Source of the DNA: an uncultured Clostridia bacterium
GTDB lineage: Bacteria; Bacillota; Clostridia; Christensenellales; Borkfalkiaceae
NCBI GenBank assembly: GCA_947630775.1
Contig: CANRIY010000042.1
Location: 1 to 11,795 of the forward strand
DNA length: 11,795 nt
Direction of reading: 5' to 3'
Part shown: positions 6,931 to 11,795 of the stretch, in pieces
Layout of the letters: each line of letters opens with the position of its first letter
Position numbering within the stretch: the first letter of the stretch is position 1
The notes under the pieces: model-generated
The model's database searches: none
What the model saw: the letters and a program-made list of their open reading frames with translations, nothing else
What the model was told of the DNA's origin: nothing
Translations under genes and position numbers: made by a program

Positions 6931-8376
6931 ATGCTGACAGCCGCTTTCCCGAAACTGGAAAATCTGAAGTGCACGCGCTTTTTGCGTGCTTTTTTCCGTT
7001 CGCCGTATTATCCGTTTCTCGTGGCGGCGCTCATGGCAGTTTCGGAACTCTGCGCGCTCGAGATCCCCGTCTATTACATATATCTCCTCTTCGGGATCCT
7101 GTGCGTCTTTTTCTGTGAAGATACGCTCGGCGTCCTTCCCATCGCCTGTTGCGGCTATATGACCTTTTCCGCCAAGAACAATCCGGGCAGATTCCCCGAA
7201 ACGACGGCATTTGCGGATCCCAAAGTCATGCTCGCGCTCGTCGTGATGCTCATCCTCGCGGCGATCGTGCTTCTCGGGCGGCTGGTGCAATGTATTCTTC
7301 TGGGGCGGCGCGGCGCGCCCCGCCTCTTTTTCGGATTTCTCGTCCTCGGCGCCGCCTACATGGTCGCGGGGGCGTTTTCGGGCGTGTACGCTTCCGATAC
7401 CCTGCTCTACGGCATCGTGCAGATCCTCTCGCTCTCCTTCTTCTATTTCTATTTCTACTTCACGGTCGACTGGGAAAAGACGGACAAGCGGTACATCTTC
7501 ATCGTCTTTACGGCGATCGCGGCGGGGCTCTTAGCGGAGATCGTGGGAATGTATTTCCAATCGGGCATTCTCACCGCCGAAAATCCTCACAGATCCATGC
7601 TCTACACGGGCTGGGGGATCTATAACAACGTGGGGGGCGTGATGGCAATGTGCATGCCCGCGCCCTTCTATTTTACCCTGAAAGCGAAGAAAAACGGCTG
7701 GCTGTTTACCCTTCTCGGTTGTCTTTATATGCTCGGCGTGATCCTGACGCAGAGCCGCAGTGCGATCCTTTGCGGCGGGATGGTGTTCGTCGCCGCCGCC
7801 GTGATCGTCCTCGTGAAGACGCGGGGAAAGGACCGCGTCATCAGCGCCTCTCTGTTCGGCGTGCTCGCCGCGGCGCTCATTGTCGCCGTGATCTTGCTCC
7901 GCTCCAACATTTCGTCCCTCTTTACGAGTCTCTTCAGCATGGATCTGAGCGATAACGGCAGGTTTGAGATCTATCGGAATTGTTTTGCCGCCTTCCGCGA
8001 GGCTCCCGTCTTCGGCATGGGATTTTATCATACGCCCGGGGTGGTGATGACAAATGACGGCGTCATGCAGCACGTTGTCTTCCCGAATACCTCCATCGAT
8101 CTCGGCTTCATTCCCCCGCGTGCGCACAATACGATCCTGCAGCTTCTGGCGAGCGGCGGGATCGTCGCGCTTATTGCCTACCTCTTCCACAGGGGACAGA
8201 CGCTCTTTTTATTCTTCCGCCGCCCGACGACGGAAAAGACGGTGATCTTTCTTTGCATTGCCGCGCTCCTTCTTGCGAGCCTTCTCGATTGCCACTTCTT
8301 CAATTTCGGCCCCGGGCTCCTTTACAGCTGTCTCCTCATTTCCGCCGAAGGGAGCGACAGGGCTCAGGCGGCATAA
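6931..8376 (+). CDS. O-antigen ligase (WaaL/Wzy_C)-family polytopic membrane protein
   Basis: An integral membrane protein of 481 residues with about 10-12 hydrophobic segments. Family hallmarks are ILTQSRSAILCGG (271-283), with the QSR typical of this superfamily, then a large extracytoplasmic loop. That loop begins DNGRFEIYRNCFAAFREAPVFGMGF (341-365) and ends PRAHNTILQLLASGGIVAL (396-414); the GR and RAHN residues match the conserved loop arginine/histidine of WaaL-type ligases. Such proteins transfer lipid-linked glycans to an acceptor or polymerise them; in Gram-positives they often attach or polymerise cell-wall or exopolysaccharides. The acceptor cannot be inferred, because no glycosyltransferase or flippase genes are nearby. 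A FYFYFYF aromatic run is at 171-177. There is no Shine-Dalgarno before ATG 6931 and the promoter touches the start, so translation is probably leaderless. Later in-frame starts would cut into the N-terminus and also lack ribosome sites. Confidence 0.88.
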   Translation: MLTAAFPKLENLKCTRFLRAFFRSPYYPFLVAALMAVSELCALEIPVYYIYLLFGILCVFFCEDTLGVLPIACCGYMTFSAKNNPGRFPETTAFADPKVMLALVVMLILAAIVLLGRLVQCILLGRRGAPRLFFGFLVLGAAYMVAGAFSGVYASDTLLYGIVQILSLSFFYFYFYFTVDWEKTDKRYIFIVFTAIAAGLLAEIVGMYFQSGILTAENPHRSMLYTGWGIYNNVGGVMAMCMPAPFYFTLKAKKNGWLFTLLGCLYMLGVILTQSRSAILCGGMVFVAAAVIVLVKTRGKDRVISASLFGVLAAALIVAVILLRSNISSLFTSLFSMDLSDNGRFEIYRNCFAAFREAPVFGMGFYHTPGVVMTNDGVMQHVVFPNTSIDLGFIPPRAHNTILQLLASGGIVALIAYLFHRGQTLFLFFRRPTTEKTVIFLCIAALLLASLLDCHFFNFGPGLLYSCLLISAEGSDRAQAA

Positions 8377-8487
8377 ATAATTCCTTTTGTAAATAATTCA
8401 AAAAAACTGCCCCCCGTATGAAAAAAAGGAACAGAAAAAGTCAGGAACATTTGGAAAAAATTTTTTCGGAAAATTCCGACAAAATAT

Positions 8488-8516
8488 TTGCATTTCGAAA
8501 ACGGGCGTATTATAAT
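8488..8516 (+). promoter_or_regulatory. Strong promoter upstream of the candidate small RNA
   Basis: The -35 is TTGCAT (8488-8493) and the perfect -10 is TATAAT (8511-8516), with a 17-bp spacer. The region just upstream (about 8440-8487) is rich in A and T tracts, like an UP element, and holds the small inverted repeat TCGGA AAAT TCCGA (8466-8479) nine bases before the -35. This is the most A/T-rich part of the window. No protein gene starts downstream. Confidence 0.8.
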
Positions 8517-8522
8517 ATAAGT

Positions 8523-8627
8523 ACACGGTGAGGGGAGCGATCCCCCGCCCCAAAACAGCTCATAATTTTTCCCCCTTATCATATAGTAAAACCCCTCGGA
8601 GCGCAAGTTTCGGGGGGTTTTACTTTT
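8523..8627 (+). ncRNA. Candidate small non-coding RNA, about 105 nt
   Basis: Inferred from a complete transcription unit without a believable reading frame: promoter 8488-8516, predicted start near 8523, strong terminator 8585-8627. Near the 5' end is a hairpin GGGGA-GCGA-TCCCC (8532-8545) closed by a GNRA-type tetraloop. A pyrimidine-rich linker (about 8560-8580) follows, then the terminator stem. It does not match SRP RNA, tmRNA, RNase P RNA, 6S RNA or any riboswitch I can recall. The open frame that starts at 8528 runs through the terminator into simple repeats and is not credible. An alternative is that the unit is part of a dispersed intergenic repeat with a chance promoter. Confidence 0.5.
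8585..8627 (+). terminator. Strong Rho-independent terminator
   Basis: A 14-bp stem (8585-8598 with 8611-8624, one G-T wobble), built on AGTAAAACCCC and GGGGTTTTACT, encloses a 12-base loop. TTT follows, then G. The T-rich side is on the plus strand, and the minus-strand flank lacks a T run, so it acts rightward, ending the candidate small RNA and possibly read-through from the membrane-protein gene. Confidence 0.88.
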
Positions 8628-8640
8628 GTCTGAATGAACC

Positions 8641-8903
8641 CCCTCCCCTACCCCTCCCCCTTCAAAGGGGGAGGGCGCTTTTTGTCATTTCGACGGTCCC
8701 CTTCAAAGGGGTGTGTTATTTCGACCGAAGCGGTCTCCTGAAGCGGTGGTGTCATTTCGACCGAAGCGAGCCTTTTACAAAGGGGTGTGTCATTTCGACC
8801 GAAGCGAGTCTTTTACAAAGGGGTATGTCATTTTGACCGAAGCGAGCCTTTTACAAAGGGGTGTGTCATTTCGACCGAAGCGAAGCGGAGTGGAGAAATC
8901 TTA
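8641..8903. repeat. Tandem repeat array, 38-bp unit, with flanking hairpin repeats
   Basis: The core GTCATTTCGACCGAAGCG (with variants) starts at 8684, 8715, 8751, 8789, 8827 and 8865. The last three steps are exactly 38 bp; the earlier ones are 31 and 36. Between cores is a conserved segment like AGCCTTTTACAAAGGGGT, able to form a small CCTTT/AAAGG hairpin. At the left edge the related CCCCCTT CA AAGGGGG (8665-8679 area) and CCCCTT CA AAGGGG palindromes occur. The last copy continues as GAAGCGGAGTGGAGAAATC, a common dispersed-repeat ending that can pair ATTTC with GAAAT. The spacers are conserved, so this is not a CRISPR array. It separates the converging transcription units and ends just before the spmB stop codon. 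Confidence 0.9.
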
Positions 8904-8908
8904 GCGCA

Positions 8909-9418
8909 TCACATCACCCTGCACAGGAGGCATGCCGCCACCGATCCCGAAAATCCCGCAAACAGCGCGATGAGGACGGGGGCCGCCCGCCTCTTTTTTG
9001 CACCCGCAAAGTAGACGGCGGAGATGTAAAAGACCGTCTCGCTCGACCCGTAGCAGGCGCACGCACAGCGGGCGAGGTAGCTGTCCGCACCGTATTTTTC
9101 GAGGATCTCCGAAAGGAGCGCCGTGGAGCCGCTTCCCGAGAAGGGTTTCATCAGAACGAGCTTGCCGATTTCGGGCGGGATCCCGACGGCGCGGAAGGCG
9201 GGGGCAAGAAACCCAGTAAGCATGTCCGAGAGTCCGCTTCTCTCAAAGAGTTCCGAGAGCATGAGGATCGCGGCGAGATAGGGGAAGATCGAAAGGATGA
9301 GCGGGACCGCTTCCTTGACCCCGTCCGTAAAGCAGTCATATAGCTTGACCCGCCTGATGAGCGCGTAGAGGAAGAGGAGAAAAAAGAGGGCGGGGAGGAT
9401 CAGGGCGGCGAATTTCAC
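8909..9418 (-). CDS. spmB: Spore maturation protein B
   Basis: A membrane protein of the nucleoside-recognition/Gate domain family, partner of SpmA. In B. subtilis the pair is needed for proper spore core dehydration and heat resistance; the transported substrate is not established. Length is 169 (B. subtilis about 178). An N-terminal hydrophobic helix is at 4-22, then the conserved YDCFTDGVKEAVPLILSIFPYL (27-48), MLSELFERSGL (53-63), and LMKPFSGSGSTALLSEI (89-105) with the family hallmark P-x-SGSGS. CYGSSETVFYISAVYFAG (122-139) follows, and a last membrane segment ends near 166. The start is GTG at 9418-9416, overlapping the spmA stop (GTGA). A good AGGAGA ribosome site lies five bases upstream, inside spmA. 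After the stop there is only the repeat array; no T-rich terminator is seen on this strand. Confidence 0.95.
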   Translation of the reverse strand: MKFAALILPALFFLLFLYALIRRVKLYDCFTDGVKEAVPLILSIFPYLAAILMLSELFERSGLSDMLTGFLAPAFRAVGIPPEIGKLVLMKPFSGSGSTALLSEILEKYGADSYLARCACACYGSSETVFYISAVYFAGAKKRRAAPVLIALFAGFSGSVAACLLCRVM

Positions 9419-9966
9419 GCGTATCTCCTGCGCCGAAGGCGGAGAAGGCCCCAGCCGATAAGGGTGGAGAGCAAAGTCGACAGCAGGGTGGGGAGAAGGA
9501 TATCCGCGGGGCTTTGCGATCCCGCCGCGATCCGCAGTGCGAGGACGGTCGTGGGCAGAAGTTGCAGACTCGTCGCGTTGAGGACGAAGAGAAGATCGGC
9601 GGCGTACTCGTTCCCGCCCGCTAAAAACCGCTCTGTCGCCTTGACGCCGAGGGGGGTCGGCATGCCGGGCAGCCCGAGCATATTCGCGGAGAGATTACAG
9701 CTTGCAAGATAGACGGCTTCCCTGTCCTGCGTGGAAAAGAGGCGGCGGGCGGCGGGTGAAAAAAGACGGGCGAGCCTTTCCGCAAGCCCGCAGCGCTCCA
9801 TCACCTTGAAAAAGCCCAAAAAGACGCAATAAGAGGCAAGAAGTGAAAGGGAGAGCGCCGCCGCCTTTTCTCCGCCCGAGAGCAGGGCGGGCAGGAATCC
9901 CTCGGGGTCGGTGAAGATAAACACCGCGCCCGCGGCGAGAAAGACGAGCGCAAAGATCGCATTCAT
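9415..9966 (-). CDS. spmA: Spore maturation protein A
   Basis: First gene of the spmA-spmB pair; a 183-residue integral membrane protein of the same Gate-domain superfamily (B. subtilis SpmA about 196). After an N-terminal membrane helix (3-19) come the ALSLSLLASYCVFLGFFKVMERCGLAERLARLF region (37-69) and the highly conserved NLSANMLGLPGMPTPLGVKATE (91-112). NATSLQLLPTTVLALR (130-145) and a final helix with an Arg-rich tail follow. I start it at ATG 9966 because this gives the family N-terminus (MNAIFALVFLAAGAVF). The frame is open to 10161, but that extension covers the divergent promoter and the permease start and is not hydrophobic in the right way. No Shine-Dalgarno lies directly before 9966; an AAAGGAG is about 33 bases too far upstream. 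Sporulation sigma control would be expected but is not demonstrated. Confidence 0.93.
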   Translation of the reverse strand: MNAIFALVFLAAGAVFIFTDPEGFLPALLSGGEKAAALSLSLLASYCVFLGFFKVMERCGLAERLARLFSPAARRLFSTQDREAVYLASCNLSANMLGLPGMPTPLGVKATERFLAGGNEYAADLLFVLNATSLQLLPTTVLALRIAAGSQSPADILLPTLLSTLLSTLIGWGLLRLRRRRYA

Positions 9967-10019
9967 GCTGAATTCTATGCGGAAAACGGGCGGGATATGC
10001 TCCTTTCCGTCCCTTCGGC

Positions 10020-10047
10020 ATCGTACTGCAAGAGCCGTATTTTTCAA
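10020..10047 (-). promoter_or_regulatory. Possible promoter of spmA-spmB
   Basis: On the minus strand, TTGAAA (10047-10042) and TACGAT (10025-10020) are separated by 16 bp and point toward spmA, placing the start near 10013 with a leader of about 47 bases. The match is modest. A sporulation-sigma promoter could lie elsewhere in the 9967-10053 gap. Confidence 0.4.
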
Positions 10048-10053
10048 AAACTC

Positions 10054-10082
10054 TTGATTTTTCGGGCGGAATTTGTTACAAT
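10054..10082 (+). promoter_or_regulatory. Promoter of the purine permease gene
   Basis: TTGATT (10054-10059) and TACAAT (10077-10082) have a 17-bp spacer, giving a start near 10089 and a leader of only about 21 bases. That is too short for the purine riboswitch that controls pbuG in B. subtilis. The block 10065-10082 is nearly identical to the promoter core at 6907-6924. Confidence 0.75.
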
Positions 10083-10109
10083 GAAGAAAAATCGGCAAAA
10101 GAGAAGAAC

Positions 10110-11564
10110 ATGCAAAAAACAGATTCGCCCCGCAAGGGGTTTTTCGGCAAAATAGACGCATTTTTCGGCATTACGGCGAGCGGTTCGTCCTTCCGCACCG
10201 AGATCGTCGCAGGGCTCACCACCTTTATGGCGATGGTGTACGCCCTCCTCGTCGTGCCGGGGATGTATCCGGCGGAGTACGTCTCCTTCGGCGCGGTGTA
10301 CATTGCAACGGCGCTCGGCGCGATCGTGGGCACCGTCTGCATGGCGCTCATCGCAAAGATGCCCCTCGCGCAGGCGTCGGGACTGGGCGCGACCGCCTAC
10401 ATCACGGGCACGCTTCTGAGCAGCGGCATGGGGCTCACGTATGCGAACGCGATGATCTTCGTCCTGCTCGACGGCGCGCTCTTTGTCCTTCTCACCGCGA
10501 CGGGGGCGAGGAAGAAGATCCTCGAAGCTATTCCGAAAGAGGTCAAGACGGTGCTTCCCGTCGGGATCGGCATGTTCATCGCCTTCATCGGATTCAACAA
10601 TGCGGGCATCGTCACATTGCACGAGGGGAGCATCGGCTTCGCTTCCTTTAACGTGCTCAGCGACGGATTTATCTATCAAAACGTCATCGGCGCGGCGGTC
10701 GCCCTCGCGGGCGTCATTGCCATCGCCGTCCTTTCCAAAAAGAACGTCAAGGGCTCCATCCTGTGGGGCATGCTCGGCGCGGCGGGGCTCTACTACGCCC
10801 TCATCGGGCTGGGCTGTATTTGGGACGAAAGCTGCAAGACGGTATTTACGGGGATCGCGAGCGGGTTCGAAAGCCCCTTCCGTGCCTTCGGAGAATGGGG
10901 GAGAGAGTCCGTCGGGCAGGTTTTCATCCATGGATTCGATTTCGGGGATTATCTCGCGGCGAACGGCGCGGGTGCGCTCGCCCTTCTCATCGTCACCGCC
11001 GCCCTGTCGCTGTGCATGGTGGATATGTTCGATACCCTCGGTACCCTGTACGGGGCATGCTCGAAGGGGGACCTGCTCGACGAACACGGCGATCCCATCC
11101 GCCTCGGCAAGTGCCTGATGTCCAACGCGGTGGCGACCGTCGGCGGCGCGGTCCTCGGCGCTTCCACCGTGGCGACCTATGTGGAATCCTCCTCGGGCGT
11201 CGTCGCGGGCGGAAAGACGGGGTTTGCGTCCATCGTGACGGGGCTGTGTTTCATCGTCGCGATGTTCCTCTCGCCCATTGCGAAACTCATTCCCTCTGCG
11301 GCGACTTCCGCCGCCCTCATCTGGGTGGGGGTCCTGATGATGTCGTCCGTGAAGGACGTCGAATGGTCGGATCCCGCCGCCGCGCTTCCCGCCTTTTTGA
11401 CGATCGCCGTCATGGCGTTCGGCTATTCCATTACGAGCGGCATCGGCGTGGGCATCATTTCCTGCGTGCTCGTCAAGCTCTGCACGGGCAAAGTGAAGGA
11501 GATCTCCGTCGTCACATGGATCGTCGCCGCCCTCTTCCTCGCAATGTTCCTCTTGACGAATTGA
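10110..11564 (+). CDS. AzgA/PbuG-family purine permease
   Basis: A proton-coupled nucleobase importer of the NCS2/AzgA family; B. subtilis PbuG takes up hypoxanthine and guanine, and E. coli relatives take adenine or guanine/hypoxanthine. The substrate cannot be settled from sequence alone. Visible motifs are the N-terminal FFGITASGSSFRTEIVAGLTTF (18-39), MPLAQASGLGATAYI (84-98), FIAFIGFNNAGIV (156-168), CMVDMFDTLGTLYG (302-315) with the acidic transport residues, and ASTVATYVESSSGVVAGGKTG (351-371). About 12-14 membrane segments are expected. Length is 484, slightly above the usual 430-450; the added length lies around 240-285 (DESCKTVFTGIASG...FDFGDYL), probably an extracytoplasmic insertion. 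The ATG at 10110 has only a weak AAGAGAAG site. It is divergent from spmA. The stop TGA overlaps the first base of the 36-bp tandem repeat. Confidence 0.93.
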   Translation: MQKTDSPRKGFFGKIDAFFGITASGSSFRTEIVAGLTTFMAMVYALLVVPGMYPAEYVSFGAVYIATALGAIVGTVCMALIAKMPLAQASGLGATAYITGTLLSSGMGLTYANAMIFVLLDGALFVLLTATGARKKILEAIPKEVKTVLPVGIGMFIAFIGFNNAGIVTLHEGSIGFASFNVLSDGFIYQNVIGAAVALAGVIAIAVLSKKNVKGSILWGMLGAAGLYYALIGLGCIWDESCKTVFTGIASGFESPFRAFGEWGRESVGQVFIHGFDFGDYLAANGAGALALLIVTAALSLCMVDMFDTLGTLYGACSKGDLLDEHGDPIRLGKCLMSNAVATVGGAVLGASTVATYVESSSGVVAGGKTGFASIVTGLCFIVAMFLSPIAKLIPSAATSAALIWVGVLMMSSVKDVEWSDPAAALPAFLTIAVMAFGYSITSGIGVGIISCVLVKLCTGKVKEISVVTWIVAALFLAMFLLTN

Positions 11565-11671
11565 GCACTATTTTATGCCCTCTCCGTGGGAGGGAGATAA
11601 GCGCTATTGTATGCCCCCTCTGTGGGAGGGGAGTGAGCACTATTTTATGCCCCCTCCGTGGGAGGGGGGTA
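11564..11671. repeat. Three tandem copies of a 36-bp repeat
   Basis: Copies start at 11564, 11600 and 11636 with an exact 36-bp period. Each begins AGCACTATTTTATGCCC (the second copy AGCGCTATTGTATGCCC) and carries a hairpin CCCCTCC-GTG-GGAGGGG or a close variant. The first copy begins on the last base of the permease stop codon. There is no T run after the hairpins, so terminator activity is doubtful. Confidence 0.92.
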
Positions 11672-11745
11672 GGGGGGTGGGGCGTGTTCTCAATTCGCTC
11701 ACCGCTTTCCCTCGGCGCCCCCTTGTAGGGTCCTTCCTTAGGGAT

Positions 11746-11788
11746 GGCGGGAAAAGGCGACCATTCTATTTATGGAGCCTTTTCCGCC
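11746..11788. repeat. Inverted repeat in the right-hand gene-free tail
   Basis: GGCGGGAAAAGGC (11746-11758) pairs with GCCTTTTCCGCC (11777-11788) apart from one bulged G, around an 18-base A/T-rich loop. It lacks a T tract on the plus side. The stretch from 11672 to the window end shows no gene; it looks like further intergenic repeat material. Confidence 0.65.
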
Positions 11789-11795
11789 TGAGCTG

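Noticed and set aside
8528..8836. Plus-strand reading frame after the strong promoter
   Set aside because: It reads through a strong terminator and into the tandem repeats; the product is repeat translation (recurrent F-R-P-K-R/F-D-R-S type strings).
8684..8903. CRISPR-like regular repeats of 38 bp
   Set aside because: The segments between the cores are themselves near-identical, so there are no unique spacers, and no cas genes are nearby. It is a plain tandem repeat.
9415..10161. Longer spmA start at 10161
   Set aside because: The extra 65 residues would cover the divergent permease promoter and its first codons and do not resemble the SpmA N-terminus; ATG 9966 fits the family.
11564..11671. 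CRISPR direct repeats (36-bp period, a typical repeat length)
   Set aside because: The whole 36-bp unit repeats without spacers.

Overview
The window reads as part of a G+C-rich, spore-forming Clostridia-type Firmicutes chromosome. The main clues are spmA/spmB (spore maturation) and the run decarboxylase-holB-ricT-trmN6-rsmI, which follows the Bacillus subtilis order yaaO-(tmk-yaaQ-yaaR)-holB-yaaT-(yabA)-yabB-(yazA)-yabC with several members missing. The dispersed hairpin-rich intergenic repeats are of a kind common in gut Clostridia genomes. A finer placement, for example Christensenellales-like, would be a guess.

Layout. Positions 1-4692 are a tightly packed plus-strand run: the 3' part of lysS, an unrecognised membrane-anchored protein, an Orn/Lys/Arg-decarboxylase-family gene broken by one frameshift, holB (DNA polymerase III delta'), and ricT (YaaT). 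Next comes a small 2[4Fe-4S] ferredoxin with its own promoter and terminator. A gene-free stretch of about 370 bp (4981-5345) is made of hairpin repeats. It is followed by trmN6 (tRNA adenine methyltransferase) and rsmI (16S rRNA 2'-O-methyltransferase). A strong promoter lying directly on the start codon then drives an O-antigen-ligase-family membrane protein.

From 8377 to 8908 there is no protein gene. This stretch holds a strong promoter with an A/T-rich upstream flank, a short candidate non-coding RNA ending in a strong terminator, and a 38-bp tandem repeat array. The spmA-spmB pair lies on the minus strand (9966 to 8909). It is divergent from an AzgA/PbuG-type purine permease on the plus strand (10110-11564). 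The permease's stop codon runs directly into three copies of a 36-bp tandem repeat and a further repeat-like tail to the end of the window.

Most genes are housekeeping: translation (lysS, trmN6, rsmI), replication (holB), RNA maturation/development (ricT), redox (ferredoxin), sporulation (spmA/B) and purine uptake. I see no convincing new defence or biosynthetic system. The items most worth follow-up are the candidate small RNA at about 8523-8627, the unrecognised protein at 994-1929, the single-base frameshift that artificially joins the decarboxylase to holB, the promoter core shared by two unlinked genes, and the two tandem repeat arrays.
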